The notes under the pieces: generated by a model | The model's database searches: none | The model's input: the letters and a program-made list of their open reading frames with translations, nothing else | Told to the model about the DNA's origin: nothing | Translations under genes and position numbers: made by a program | In this document: positions 53,042 through 62,588 of the stretch, one piece after another | Position numbering within the stretch: the stretch's first letter is position 1 | How the letters are laid out: the number at the start of each line of letters is the position of its first letter | Origin: Donghicola eburneus | Lineage (GTDB): Bacteria > Pseudomonadota > Alphaproteobacteria > Rhodobacterales > Rhodobacteraceae | Direction: 5' to 3' | DNA length: 64,000 nt | NCBI RefSeq assembly: GCF_900115865.1 | Contig: NZ_FOXY01000003.1 | Coordinates: 248,001 to 312,000, forward strand

Positions 53042-53985
53042 TCGCGAGGGGCAGCCGCGCGATTCAAGCGGTCATTGATGGCCAAACCCAATCCGTGATT
53101 CGGAATCGGTGCGACCGCTATGCCGTGGGGGGCGAGCGCATCTAGTGTGTGGAGCGCAGGGAACAGGTTGGTTGCCGCTTCGGTCACGTCCCCAGTCTCT
53201 GACAGGTTCAGATCGCAGTCCATCTCTCCGAAACCCAACAGCAGTTCGTCGCCTTCGCGGGTTGTGGCGTTCAGGCGGACTTTGGCTCCGGGCGCGTAAT
53301 GAGAGACGAGCTGACCGGGGGCGGTGATGCCTGCGCCTGCGCCAGCCAAGGGCCGGCCAAGAGCGCCCTCGGCATCTTCCATCGACAGCCCGCCTGGACG
53401 TAGCAGGCGCGGGGTGCCGTCATATACGCCGATGATCGTGGACTCGACGCCGACGGGGCAGGGGCCGCCATCCAGAATTGCAGCAATGCGTCCGTTCAGA
53501 CCGGCCATGACGTGGCCAGCCGTCGTGGGGCTGATTTTTCCTGACGGATTGGCCGAGGGCGCGGCGAGGGGGCATTCGCTCACGGTCAGCACTTTGCGTG
53601 CCAAGTCGTGGGCGGGCAGGCGGATCGCCACGGTCTCCAATCCAGCGGTGACCAGCGGTGACAACCCGTGTCCCTCTTTCAAGGGTAGCACCAAAGTCAT
53701 CGGGCCAGGCCAGAAGGCGTGGGCCAGCGCCTCTGCCATCTCGTTCCAGACGACATAGCGGTGCGCAGCCTCGACGCTCGGCAGGTGCACGATCAGGGGG
53801 TTGAAACTGGGGCGCCCTTTGGCTTCGTAGATTGCGGCGACGGCGGCATCGTTTCGCGCGTCACCGGCCAATCCGTAGACCGTTTCAGTGGGCAGCGCGA
53901 CCAAATGGCCACTGCGCAAAAGCTCGCTAGCGTGGTGCACGCCTGCGTCGGTGTCCGGTAAAATCAGGGTATTTTCTACGACCAT
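53038..53985 (-). CDS. tsaC: L-threonylcarbamoyladenylate synthase (Sua5 type)
   Basis: Makes threonylcarbamoyl-AMP for the t6A37 modification of tRNAs. A YrdC domain (about 15-200) has PTETVYGLAGDA, KGRPSFNPL and SANPSGKISPT. A C-terminal Sua5 domain (about 215-315, GQLVSHYAPG linker) makes this the longer 315-residue form. The start at 53985 is followed by MVVENTLIL; the ORF continues to 54099 without family support. It converges on yqgE with a shared TTAA. Confidence 0.92.
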   Translation of the reverse strand: MVVENTLILPDTDAGVHHASELLRSGHLVALPTETVYGLAGDARNDAAVAAIYEAKGRPSFNPLIVHLPSVEAAHRYVVWNEMAEALAHAFWPGPMTLVLPLKEGHGLSPLVTAGLETVAIRLPAHDLARKVLTVSECPLAAPSANPSGKISPTTAGHVMAGLNGRIAAILDGGPCPVGVESTIIGVYDGTPRLLRPGGLSMEDAEGALGRPLAGAGAGITAPGQLVSHYAPGAKVRLNATTREGDELLLGFGEMDCDLNLSETGDVTEAATNLFPALHTLDALAPHGIAVAPIPNHGLGLAINDRLNRAAAPRD

Positions 53986-54102
53986 AGTTTCTGTGACGCG
54001 GCGTTTCAGTTGATGCAAAGAGGGCAACAGATAGGGTTCCCAGTGACCAGACCCATAACGGGGCCGAAGCCCAAGGCCAAGCCCGCTTGAGAGGAGCACG
54101 CC

Positions 54103-55818
54103 ATGCCCTATCGCGCGCCGATAAACGAATTCAGCTTTATTTTTGACAAGATCGTCGGTCTCGGCGACGTCACCAGCACGCCTCTATTCGAGGATGCTTC
54201 GCACGATGTGGTGACCGCCATTCTGGCCGAAGCCGCCAAGCTGAGCGATGAAAAGCTGGCCCCCGTGAACCGTTCGGGCGACGAGCATCACACGGTTCTT
54301 GAGAATGGCGTCATGCGCGCAGCCCCCGGATATGGCGAGGCCTATCAGGCGATTGCAGAGGGTGGTTGGGTCGGCATCGCCGCGCGTCCCGAGTCCGGTG
54401 GCATGGGTCTGCCCATGACCGTGGCGAGCGCGGTGAACGATATGATGGGCGCAGCCTGTCTGTCGCTGCAACTGGTGCCACTGCTATCCATGGGGCAGAT
54501 CGAGGCGCTGGAGCATCACGCCCCGGACGCCATCAAGGAACTCTATCTGCCCAAGCTGACCAGTGGCGAATGGACCGGCACGATGAACCTGTCCGAACCG
54601 CAGGCTGGCTCGGATGTAGGCGCGCTGGCGACCAAAGCAGAGCCCAATGGTGACGGCACATTCTCGATCACTGGTCAGAAGATCTGGATCAGCTGGGGCG
54701 ATGCAGATTTCGCGGAAAACATCTGCCATCTGGTTCTGGCCCGCCTGCCCGACGCGCCCAAGGGGACCAAAGGCATCAGTCTGTTCATGGTGCCCAAGTT
54801 CCTGCCCGACGCAGACGGCAATCCGGGTGAGCGTAACGACCTGCGTGTCGTCAGCATCGAGGGCAAGATGGGCCTGCACGGCAGCCCAACCTGTGTGATG
54901 GAATATTCCGGTGCCAAAGGCTGGCTGGTTGGCCCCGAGGGCGGCGGTATGGCGGCGATGTTCACCATGATGAACAACGCGCGTCTTGGCGTGGGCGTGC
55001 AGGGTGTTTCGGCGGCTGAAGGCGCCTATCAGCACGCGCTGGCCTACGCGATGGAACGCAAACAGGGCCGCACTCCGGTCGAGGGGCCCGGCACCATCGT
55101 CGACCACGCCGATGTGCGCCGGATGCTGGCCGAATCGAAGTGCGACATCTTTGCGGCGCGCTGTATTGCGCTGGCCTGTGCGGCGGCGATCGATATGGGC
55201 AACGCGACCGGTGATGCGGCGTGGAAGGCCCGCGCAGCTTTCCTGACCCCTATTGCCAAGGCATTCGGCACCGAGACGGGCATGCGCGTGTCCGAAACCG
55301 GTGTGCAGATCTTTGGAGGCATGGGCTTTGTCGAGGAAACTGGCGCAGCGCAATACTACCGCGACGTCCGCGTGACCGCGATTTACGAGGGCACCAACGG
55401 CATTCAGGCCATGGACCTTGTGGCGCGGAAACTGATGGATGGCGGCGAGGCGGCGTATGCCCTGCTGGACGAGATTGAGGCTGATGCAGAAAAGGCCCGC
55501 GCGACCCTGCCCGAATTGGCCGAGCCCGTCTGGCAGGCGACGGAGACTCTGCGCGAGGCGACCGAATGGCTGGTTTCTCAGGGGGACTTGCAGGACCGTT
55601 TCGCTGGCGCGGTGCCGTTCCTGATGGGCTTTGCCCGTGTGTTGGGGGGCTACTACCACTTGAAGGCCGCGCTGGCCGAAGGGGGCGAGGGCACCCGCAG
55701 CCGTCTGGCCAAGTTCTACATTGACCGCCTGCTGCCAGAGCATATTGGTCTGCTGACACATGCACGTCAGGGGGCGGTTGACCTTTATGCGATCACCCAC
55801 GATGACCTCGTGGCATGA
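54103..55818 (+). CDS. Acyl-CoA dehydrogenase (DmdC-like)
   Basis: A 571-residue flavoprotein with an N-terminal extension (MPYRAPINEFSFIFDKI) and a C-terminal domain characteristic of DmdC-type acyl-CoA dehydrogenases. The active-site base is Glu429 in AIYEGTNGIQAMDL. FAD-binding segments EPQAGSDVG and WISWGDAD are typical. In Roseobacter species, DmdC oxidises methylmercaptopropionyl-CoA from DMSP, but several paralogs act on other acyl-CoAs. No dmdA, dmdB or dmdD is nearby. It overlaps the MBL gene by 4 bases. Confidence 0.87.
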   Translation: MPYRAPINEFSFIFDKIVGLGDVTSTPLFEDASHDVVTAILAEAAKLSDEKLAPVNRSGDEHHTVLENGVMRAAPGYGEAYQAIAEGGWVGIAARPESGGMGLPMTVASAVNDMMGAACLSLQLVPLLSMGQIEALEHHAPDAIKELYLPKLTSGEWTGTMNLSEPQAGSDVGALATKAEPNGDGTFSITGQKIWISWGDADFAENICHLVLARLPDAPKGTKGISLFMVPKFLPDADGNPGERNDLRVVSIEGKMGLHGSPTCVMEYSGAKGWLVGPEGGGMAAMFTMMNNARLGVGVQGVSAAEGAYQHALAYAMERKQGRTPVEGPGTIVDHADVRRMLAESKCDIFAARCIALACAAAIDMGNATGDAAWKARAAFLTPIAKAFGTETGMRVSETGVQIFGGMGFVEETGAAQYYRDVRVTAIYEGTNGIQAMDLVARKLMDGGEAAYALLDEIEADAEKARATLPELAEPVWQATETLREATEWLVSQGDLQDRFAGAVPFLMGFARVLGGYYHLKAALAEGGEGTRSRLAKFYIDRLLPEHIGLLTHARQGAVDLYAITHDDLVA

Positions 55819-56852
55819 GCGCAAAGACAGGCATCCGTTATCCATTCCCCGACCCGCCCGCCGAAGGCGAGGCTATTGAAATCGCAGAAGGCGTCCTCTG
55901 GATCCGCCTTCCGCTTCCCATGGCGCTGGACCATGTGAACGTCTACGCCCTGCGCGACGCGGGCGGCTGGACCATCATCGACACCGGCATGAACAGCCGC
56001 CGCACCCGTGCGATCTGGGAGCATTTGATGGCTGGCCCGCTGCAAGGCCTGCCCGTGCAGCGCGTGATCGGCACTCATCACCACCCCGACCACATCGGTT
56101 TGGCCGGTTGGTTTCAAGCCAATGGCGCAGAGCTCTTGATGGCCCGCACAGGCTGGCTGATGGCGCGGATGCTGCAGCTGGACGAGCAAGAGCGGCCGAC
56201 AGAAGAAGCCGTCACCCACTGGCAGCGCGCTGGCATGGACGATGCCATTCTGGAGCATCGCCGGAATGAACGTCCCTTTAACTTTTGCGATATGGTCCAC
56301 CCGATGCCGCTGGGGTACACCCGCCTGCAGCAGGACGACACGATCCGCATGGGCGGGCGCGACTGGACCGTGCACACCGGCGGCGGTCACGCGCCTGAGC
56401 ATCTGACTTTTTGGTCCAACGACGACCATCTGGTGATTTCCGGCGATCAGATCATCAGCTCGATCAGCCCCAACGTTGGCGTCTACGCCACCGAGCCAGA
56501 GGCGGACCCGCTCGCCGACTGGATCGAGGCCTGCGAGCGGCTTGGTGCGATGGCCCGAGAGGACCATTTGGTGCTGGCGGGGCACAAGCTGCCCTTTACC
56601 GGTTTGCCGACCCGCATGCGTCAAATGAAAGAGAATCACCACAATGCGCTGCCGCGTCTGGTAGACTGGTTGGACGAACCCAAAAAGGCGACCGACTGCT
56701 TTCCCGTCTTGTTCCGTCGCAAGATCGGGGAGGGGGAATACGGCCTTGCACTGGTTGAAGCCGTTGCTCACTTGAACCATTTGCACCACCAAGGTCTTAT
56801 TACACGCGATTTGGGGGCGGATGGCGCTTGGCTTTGGCGCAAGGCTGGCTAA
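55815..56852 (+). CDS. MBL-fold metallo-hydrolase
   Basis: A 345-residue metallo-beta-lactamase-fold protein with the complete metal motif HxHxDH at 88-93 (THHHPDHIG). A second His is in TGGGHAPEH, an Asp in VISGDQI and a final His in LAGHKLPF. A C-terminal winged-helix of the LACTB2/BLACT type (KIGEGEYGLALVEAVAHLNHL) follows. It overlaps the acyl-CoA dehydrogenase by 4 bases and may act on a thioester product; this is inference. Beta-lactam resistance is not implied. Confidence 0.88.
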   Translation: MSAKTGIRYPFPDPPAEGEAIEIAEGVLWIRLPLPMALDHVNVYALRDAGGWTIIDTGMNSRRTRAIWEHLMAGPLQGLPVQRVIGTHHHPDHIGLAGWFQANGAELLMARTGWLMARMLQLDEQERPTEEAVTHWQRAGMDDAILEHRRNERPFNFCDMVHPMPLGYTRLQQDDTIRMGGRDWTVHTGGGHAPEHLTFWSNDDHLVISGDQIISSISPNVGVYATEPEADPLADWIEACERLGAMAREDHLVLAGHKLPFTGLPTRMRQMKENHHNALPRLVDWLDEPKKATDCFPVLFRRKIGEGEYGLALVEAVAHLNHLHHQGLITRDLGADGAWLWRKAG

Positions 56853-56945
56853 AACTCTGCGGCAACACACCCCTTCGACGAAGTGGTGACAGGGCCGCTA
56901 AAATCGAATAAACGCGGCAGCGACGAACAGGAAAGGACGCCCGAG

Positions 56946-57080
56946 ATGGCTGAACACAAGCACGGCAGCATGGACATCACCGACCAGCAGAACACCTTTG
57001 ATGGGTTCATCAAGTTCACCAAGAACGCGACGATCCTCATCATCCTGTTCCTGATCTTCTTGGCCCTGACCGGCGCCTAA
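56946..57080 (+). CDS. coxIV: aa3-type cytochrome c oxidase subunit IV
   Basis: A 44-residue single-TM subunit that is non-catalytic in the Rhodobacter/Paracoccus oxidase. The soluble N-terminus MAEHKHGSMDITDQQNTF is followed by the helix (ATILIILFLIFLALT). The start at 56946 is the family one; the ORF reaches back to 56883. The catalytic coxI/coxII/coxIII genes are not here, so the subunit is encoded apart from them, which is usual in this order. Confidence 0.9.
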   Translation: MAEHKHGSMDITDQQNTFDGFIKFTKNATILIILFLIFLALTGA

Positions 57081-57099
57081 GTTTCCCACCGGGGGTTTT

Positions 57100-57738
57100 A
57101 TGAAACGTCGTTTTTTCCTGCTGGGTGCACCAGCAGTGTTGGCTGGTTGTGCCGCAGAACCGATTTGGGCCCCCGATAATGAAGTGAACCGCTGGCGGTA
57201 CCGACATGACGGTCCGCCCGCGATTACCCTTTATACGATGATCAGCAATGACACGGATGCCGGCGCGCACTCGGGGCTGATGATCAATGCCAGCGAGCGG
57301 ATCCTGTTTGATCCCGCAGGCAGCTACCATTTTGCCGAAACGCCCGAACGCAACGATGTCTTCTTTGGCATCACAGAGCGGATTCGCGATTTCTACGAGC
57401 GGTACCATTCGCGCGTGACCTTCCGCGTCGTCGCGCAAGAGGTCATCGTCACCCCCGAGGTCGCGCAGACCATCTACAACCGCGCTCTGAATTTCGGTGC
57501 GGTGCAAAAAGCGAACTGCACCCGTGCGGTCAGCACGGTGCTGCAGGACTTGCCACCGTTCGAGAATGTGCGTGTGACGTGGTTCCCCAAAACGCTCATG
57601 CGCGATTTTGAGGATATTCCTGGTGTCAAAGAGCGCCTGATCTTTGAAACCGATGAGGATAACAAGGATCTGGCGCTCAAGGCATTTAACGCCGAGGCAG
57701 AGTTCAACGCCCGTCAGGCGACCAAAGCCGCCAATTAA
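57100..57738 (+). CDS. Predicted lipoprotein of unknown function
   Basis: A 212-residue protein with a lipobox LAGC at about 14-17 after MKRRFFLLGAPAVLAG. The rest is a soluble domain with strands such as ITLYTMISNDTDAGAHSGLMINA and SRVTFRVVAQEVIV; Cys and His spacing shows no metal motif. It begins 19 bases after coxIV. Conserved hypothetical proteins of this type are common in Rhodobacterales; I cannot assign a role. Its stop overlaps azlD (TTAA). Confidence 0.75.
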   Translation: MKRRFFLLGAPAVLAGCAAEPIWAPDNEVNRWRYRHDGPPAITLYTMISNDTDAGAHSGLMINASERILFDPAGSYHFAETPERNDVFFGITERIRDFYERYHSRVTFRVVAQEVIVTPEVAQTIYNRALNFGAVQKANCTRAVSTVLQDLPPFENVRVTWFPKTLMRDFEDIPGVKERLIFETDEDNKDLALKAFNAEAEFNARQATKAAN

Positions 57739-58073
57739 CCCAAGATGTAGAGCAATGAGTACAGCGTCACCGCTCCGCCTACGATGGCGAGGATGACGTT
57801 GCGTGTGACGTAGCCCAAGGCTGCGGTTACGAATGCTGCACCCAGACGTGCGGGGTCCGGCACTCCGCCCGTTGCGGCGGGGAACAGGATCGCGGGCGCG
57901 ACCAATCCGGGCAGAACGGCTACGGCGGTGTAACGCAGATGGCGCAGCACCCATTCAGGGAGTTCGCGGTCTCCAATCAGGCCAAGAAACACAAAGCGCA
58001 GGAAATAGCTGCCTGCGCCAAGGCCAAAGATCACGATCCAGAGTTTGAGTGTGGGGATATCGGTCATGATCAT
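57735..58073 (-). CDS. azlD: Branched-chain amino acid transport protein AzlD
   Basis: A 112-residue membrane protein with four helices that partners AzlC for export of branched-chain amino acids (or their analogues). The family pattern SYFLRFVFLGLIGDRELPEWV is followed by LRYTAVAVLPGLVAPAI. It overlaps azlC by 4 bases. It is the second gene of the minus-strand azlCD pair. Confidence 0.92.
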   Translation of the reverse strand: MIMTDIPTLKLWIVIFGLGAGSYFLRFVFLGLIGDRELPEWVLRHLRYTAVAVLPGLVAPAILFPAATGGVPDPARLGAAFVTAALGYVTRNVILAIVGGAVTLYSLLYILG

Positions 58074-58780
58074 GCTGCCTTTGCGGTCATGCGACGTTCG
58101 ACTTCTGCGCCGACGGCCATCGCTGTGATGGCGGCGATCAGAAGGCCAAGGTTATAGGGCAGGCCCATGAACACGAGCGCTAGTACGATCGACGTAAATG
58201 CGGCCGCGATATGTGCCAGCGTGCGCAGAGCGGGCGCAATGATCGCGAGGAACGTAATCGGTACGGCAAAATCCAAGGCAAGCCCGTCGGGAATCGAACT
58301 GCCGAGAAGTGCTCCTGCAATGGTCGAGGCGTACCACAGGGGGACAACCGAACTGGCGGTGCCAACAAAGTAGGCAAACTTCTGTGATGGCGTCCGGTCG
58401 GGGTTCTTTTCAAACTCTAGCACAGAGGTCGCGTAGGTCTGGTCCACCAAGAGATAGGCGGCAAAAGCGCGCTTCCACAGGGGCATGTGGCCCAAATGGG
58501 GCGTGATCGACGCGGAATACATCGCCATCCGCAAGTTCACGGCCAGCGCAGAGATGAGCGCAATCGCGGCGGGCAGGTTGTCCGATAGCAATTGGAGCGC
58601 AGTAAACTGAGCCGCTCCTGCGATCACGACAACCGAGAAGGCCAGCGCCTCGAACACGTTTAGGCCCGCTTCGGTCGCAACAACACCGAACAGCAGGCCA
58701 AAGGGAACGATCACCAAAATGAACGGTGCGCCAGCTTTCATACCTTGGAAGAACTGGCTGCGGTCAGAGACGGCTTGCAT
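58070..58780 (-). CDS. azlC: AzlC family transporter
   Basis: A 236-residue inner-membrane protein with about seven helices. Family parts are GMKAGAPFILVIVPFGLLFGVVATEAG and AGAAQFTALQLLS (key GAAQF), plus NLRMAMYSASI. It partners AzlD in amino-acid efflux. An ATG start at 58780. The upstream 58781-58925 gap (145 bases) probably holds its promoter, but I see no clear motif. Confidence 0.93.
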   Translation of the reverse strand: MQAVSDRSQFFQGMKAGAPFILVIVPFGLLFGVVATEAGLNVFEALAFSVVVIAGAAQFTALQLLSDNLPAAIALISALAVNLRMAMYSASITPHLGHMPLWKRAFAAYLLVDQTYATSVLEFEKNPDRTPSQKFAYFVGTASSVVPLWYASTIAGALLGSSIPDGLALDFAVPITFLAIIAPALRTLAHIAAAFTSIVLALVFMGLPYNLGLLIAAITAMAVGAEVERRMTAKAA

Positions 58781-58925
58781 GAGGGATCCTGCGGCTATTT
58801 TGCCTGAGAATCGCTAGTCCATCATTCGCGCTGATGCAATTAGGCGCGATGATAAAGTTTTGTTGGGTTGATCGTCACAATGCTTGCTTGTGATCTCGCA
58901 CCAATGGGCGGGACGGGCTTACAAT

Positions 58926-59942
58926 TTAGTCGAATGTGCCCGCTGCGCGGCCTACTAGCATGAAAGCCCTGGCAGACCGGGTGTCGGCGAAAAGGTTGAT
59001 TTCCTCGTCGCTTGCTTTGTCCGCAAAGCTGGCGAACACCTTGTCGAACCGGCGCAGGAAGTGGTGCGCTGCATCACGAAAAATAGGGTCCTGACGCATG
59101 CGTCCTGCGGTCAGCGCCAGCGAGGACCGGTCCCGAATGCCGCCAAGGGTCGAAACCGCTCCGCCTCTCTCTCCTGCCGCAAATTTACGCCACAACTCGG
59201 GGCGGGCGCGGTCAGGGCGTAGGTCATCCATGTAGATGCCGTCTTGGCTGAGCAGGGTCAGAACATCTTGGGCTGCTTGGATGAGTTGCGAGGCCCGATG
59301 ATCCGCGAGCCCGCGGCGCAGTGCAGCGAAGCCCTCTTTGTCATCGGGGGTCTCGGGGAAGTGGAGGGCACGGATGAAATCTGTGTTAGACAGCGGCTGC
59401 GCATCGTCCTGATCTGAAATCCCAAGCGCTAGGGTGGGCTGATCTTCGGACTCGGAGACACTCGGGGTGGCAGGCAAGGCACGGATCGCATCCATCCGGC
59501 GCGAGGACGAGAACATCGCCAACGCGCTCTCGGTTTGCTGTTGGGTGGCGACCAGATCCTCGAGCTTCTTGATCAAGGCGGGGTCTACGCCTGTGTTGCG
59601 CGGGGCATGCTGCTGGCTGGCCAGATAGGTCTGACGAATACCATCGATGGCAATCTGAAGGCGCGCCGCCTCTTGGCGCATGATGCGCGCGGAACGGGCC
59701 GCGGTTGCGCCGACCCACATCATGCCGATGGGCATGAAGACGGCCAGCACTTCGATCACAATGCGCAGGCTGTCGCCGTCGTTTTCCGTCTCGATCCCAA
59801 AGAAAAAGAGTGCGCACAGGGCGAGCCAGACAATCGTCAGCGCCACGGCAATCCACTCGCCGGGGCTGACGTCGAATTTGGGCTCTGCATCGCTGCGGTC
59901 GTAAAGACCCGGCGGTGTGCTGCCCTGCGTACTGTTGGACAT
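58926..59942 (-). CDS. Two-TM protein of unknown function
   Basis: A 338-residue protein. Two adjacent TMs (about 30-48 and 60-78) precede an alpha-helical and low-complexity linker (about 85-175) and a C-terminal globular domain (about 180-338). I recognise no catalytic motif; an ERGG-AVS segment and DFIRALHFPE are notable. It follows greA by 10 bases, so the two are one operon. Conserved in relatives by general resemblance; function unknown. Confidence 0.72.
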   Translation of the reverse strand: MSNSTQGSTPPGLYDRSDAEPKFDVSPGEWIAVALTIVWLALCALFFFGIETENDGDSLRIVIEVLAVFMPIGMMWVGATAARSARIMRQEAARLQIAIDGIRQTYLASQQHAPRNTGVDPALIKKLEDLVATQQQTESALAMFSSSRRMDAIRALPATPSVSESEDQPTLALGISDQDDAQPLSNTDFIRALHFPETPDDKEGFAALRRGLADHRASQLIQAAQDVLTLLSQDGIYMDDLRPDRARPELWRKFAAGERGGAVSTLGGIRDRSSLALTAGRMRQDPIFRDAAHHFLRRFDKVFASFADKASDEEINLFADTRSARAFMLVGRAAGTFD

Positions 59943-59952
59943 AGTCGTGTCC

Positions 59953-60423
59953 TTAGACGTAGGAAATCTTCAGGACTTCGTAGGACTTTTCGCCGCCGGG
60001 GGTGCGAACCTCGACGCTGTCACCCTCTTCTTTGCCGATCAGGGCGCGGGCGATGGGCGATTTGATGTTCAGTAGACCCTTTTCGATGTCGGCTTCGTAT
60101 TCGCCAACGATCTGCCAAGTTTTCTCGGCATCGGTATCCTCGTCTACGACAGTCACGGTCGCGCCGAACTTGATCGAGCCCGATAGCTTGGCCGGATCGA
60201 TGACATCTGCCAGCGAAATGATGCCTTCGAGTTCCTTGATGCGGCCTTCGATGAAGGACTGCTTTTCGCGCGCCGAATGGTATTCGGCGTTTTCCGACAG
60301 GTCGCCGTGTTCACGCGCTTCGGCGATCGCTTTGATGATCGCAGGGCGTTCCACCGACTTCAGGTGCTTCAATTCGCTCTCGAGCGCGGTTGCGCCCGCG
60401 CGGGTCATAGGTACTTTTTCCAT
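59953..60423 (-). CDS. greA: Transcription elongation factor GreA
   Basis: Restores backtracked RNA polymerase by stimulating transcript cleavage. The 156-residue protein has the N-terminal coiled coil with the acidic tip ([20 protein letters not shown], shown as [13 protein letters not shown]) and a C-terminal FKBP-like domain ending in [14 protein letters not shown]. Length and sequence are typical. Its gene is divergent from the ETF-QO gene over a 401-base gap. Confidence 0.96.
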   Translation of the reverse strand: MEKVPMTRAGATALESELKHLKSVERPAIIKAIAEAREHGDLSENAEYHSAREKQSFIEGRIKELEGIISLADVIDPAKLSGSIKFGATVTVVDEDTDAEKTWQIVGEYEADIEKGLLNIKSPIARALIGKEEGDSVEVRTPGGEKSYEVLKISYV

Positions 60424-60824
60424 GGCCTCAGAATCCGTTATCGGCCTTGCCCCTGTCAGGGATGGCCGGTTTTTAGGGTTCCGCTACCTGAACTGAGGCG
60501 AGCGGTAATTTCAAGAGCCATATGAATATGGGACGGGATTCCTGCGATTCCGGCGCAAAAGGGCCGGCGTTTCTGCGCGCACATGAAAGCGGGCCTACAT
60601 TTTGATAGGAATGCTGTGTCTAGGGTACCTATTTGCTCTGCCTATACTCGGGGGGCAAAAAATAGGCTGTGCTTTGAGTGTTTGTGCTCTAGCAGGGCTT
60701 GTGCCGCAATGCCGCATTCAGCCATTTTAACGTCGTGTCGCGATTGACCGGCAGGGCTGATCCTGCGTAACACTGCGCCAAGTTTGAAATATTATTGCGC
60801 GAACGAGACAGAGGAGCCAGCAGC
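60424..60824. promoter_or_regulatory. Intergenic region between greA and ETF-QO with a candidate promoter
   Basis: 401 bases between divergent genes. A candidate promoter for the ETF-QO gene is TTGACC (60744-60749) and TAACAC (60768-60773) with 18-base spacing, about 50 bases before the start codon. The greA promoter is not obvious. No further coding potential or repeats are seen. Confidence 0.35.
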
Positions 60825-62477
60825 ATGACCGAGATTGTGCGCGAAGCCATGGAATATGACGTCGTCATCGTTGGGGCCGGACCTGCCGGTCTGTCGGCGG
60901 CGATCCGTCTCAAGCAGCTGGACGCCGATCTAGACGTCGTCGTTCTGGAAAAGGGCTCAGAAGTGGGTGCCCACATCCTGTCGGGCGCGGTGCTGGACCC
61001 CTGCGGTTTGGATGCCCTGATCCCTGACTGGAAAGAGAAGGGCGCGCCGATCAACGTGCCCGTCAAAGAAGACAACTTTTACGTGCTGGGTGAGGCGGGC
61101 AAAATCCGTGTGCCGAACTTCCCCATGCCGAGACTGATGAACAACCACGGCAACTATATCGTCTCGATGGCGAATGTCTGCCGCTGGATGGCCGAGCAAG
61201 CCGAAGAACTGGGTGTCGAGATTTTCCCCGGCATGGCTTGTTCCGAACTGGTCTACGGCGAGAATGGCGAAGTCAAAGGCGTCGTTGCAGGCGAATTCGG
61301 CAAGAACGCCGACGGCACCCAAGGCCCCGGTTACGAGCCCGGCATGGAGCTGCACGGCAAATACGTGTTCCTGTCCGAGGGCGTGCGCGGTTCGCTGTCC
61401 AAAGAAGTCATGGCGAAATACGACCTGTCCAAGGGCCATTGCCCGCAGAAGTTCGGCATCGGCATGAAGGAAATCTGGGAAATCGACCCCGAGAAGCACC
61501 GCGAAGGCACCGTGACCCACACCATGGGCTGGCCTCTGGGCTCGAACGCGGGCGGCGGCTCGTTCATCTACCACCTCGACAATAACCAAGTGTATGTCGG
61601 CTTCGTGGTGCACCTGAACTACGAAAACCCGCACCTGTTCCCCTACATGGAATTCCAGCGTTTCAAGCACCATCCGATGGTCGCCGAGCTGCTGAAAGGC
61701 GGCAAGCGCGTGGCCTATGGCGCCCGTGCGATCTCCGAAGGTGGCTACCAGTCGATCCCCAAAGTGACCTTCCCCGGTGGTGCGCTGCTGGGTTGTTCGG
61801 CGGGTCTGGTGAACGTGCCCCGCATCAAGGGCAACCACAACGCGATGCTCTCTGGCAAAGCGGCTGCCGAAGCAGCGTTTGACGCGATCAAAGCGGGCCG
61901 TCAGTCGGATGAGCTGACCAGCTACGAAGCTGAACTGCGCGAAGGTGCGATTGGCCAGGACCTGAAGAAGGTCCGCAACGTGAAGCCGCTGTGGTCTAAG
62001 TTCGGCCTGACTGCGAGCCTCGCTCTGGGTGGCTTGGACATGCATATGAACGAAAAGTTCGGCAAGTCTTTCCTTGGCACTCTGCGTCACGGCAAAACCG
62101 ACGCGGCAGCGACCGGCAAAGCGGCGGATCACAAGCCCATCGACTACCCGCGTCCCGATGGTGTTTTGTCGTTCGACCGTCTGACTAACGTTAGCTTCAG
62201 CTTCACCAACCACGAGGAAAGCCAGCCTGCGCACCTGCAGCTGAAAGACCCGAGCATCCCCGTGAACGTGAACCTGCCCGAATACGCGGGCCCCTCGGCG
62301 CGGTATTGCCCCGCAGGCGTCTATGAATTCGTCGAGGAAGAGGGCAAGGACACCCGCTTTGTCGTGAACTTCCAGAACTGCGTGCACTGCAAGACCTGTG
62401 ACATCAAGGACCCCAGCCAGAACATCAACTGGACCACGCCTCAGGGCGGCGACGGGCCCAACTACCCCAACATGTGA
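60825..62477 (+). CDS. Electron transfer flavoprotein-ubiquinone oxidoreductase
   Basis: Passes electrons from ETF (from fatty-acid and amino-acid oxidation and sarcosine-type reactions) to ubiquinone; the protein is peripheral on the inner membrane. The 550-residue enzyme has an N-terminal FAD motif VIVGAGPAGLSAAI (about 13-26), the GGSFIYHL segment and C-terminal [4Fe-4S] ligands CVHCKTCDIKDPSQNINW (key CVHCKTC, plus an upstream CPAGVYEF). The start at 60825 follows GAGGAG. It has the acyl-CoA dehydrogenase some kilobases upstream as a possible client. Confidence 0.96.
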   Translation: MTEIVREAMEYDVVIVGAGPAGLSAAIRLKQLDADLDVVVLEKGSEVGAHILSGAVLDPCGLDALIPDWKEKGAPINVPVKEDNFYVLGEAGKIRVPNFPMPRLMNNHGNYIVSMANVCRWMAEQAEELGVEIFPGMACSELVYGENGEVKGVVAGEFGKNADGTQGPGYEPGMELHGKYVFLSEGVRGSLSKEVMAKYDLSKGHCPQKFGIGMKEIWEIDPEKHREGTVTHTMGWPLGSNAGGGSFIYHLDNNQVYVGFVVHLNYENPHLFPYMEFQRFKHHPMVAELLKGGKRVAYGARAISEGGYQSIPKVTFPGGALLGCSAGLVNVPRIKGNHNAMLSGKAAAEAAFDAIKAGRQSDELTSYEAELREGAIGQDLKKVRNVKPLWSKFGLTASLALGGLDMHMNEKFGKSFLGTLRHGKTDAAATGKAADHKPIDYPRPDGVLSFDRLTNVSFSFTNHEESQPAHLQLKDPSIPVNVNLPEYAGPSARYCPAGVYEFVEEEGKDTRFVVNFQNCVHCKTCDIKDPSQNINWTTPQGGDGPNYPNM

Positions 62478-62501
62478 TGTCGATTGCAGTGTTGTGATCA
62501 A

Positions 62502-62530
62502 AAAGGGGCGGCCATTTGGTCGCCCTTTAT
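62502..62530 (+). terminator. Hairpin after ETF-QO
   Basis: AAAGGGGCGGCC (62502-62513) pairs with GGTCGCCCTTT (62518-62528) with one bulged G, one G-U pair and an ATTT loop; TATT follows. It is a likely intrinsic terminator between the ETF-QO gene and the TPR gene. Confidence 0.7.
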
Positions 62531-62588
62531 TGCAACAGCCTGCATGCACCCGTAGGCTTGGCGCCAATCAAGACAACAGGAGGCGCCC

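Noticed and set aside
54484-55845. A 453-codon open frame opposite the acyl-CoA dehydrogenase
   Set aside because: Antisense shadow; no recognised motif.
60957-62567. A 536-codon open frame opposite the ETF-QO gene
   Set aside because: Complete antisense of a secure gene; the sequence is rich in Arg, His and Val as expected for a shadow frame, and no motif is recognised.
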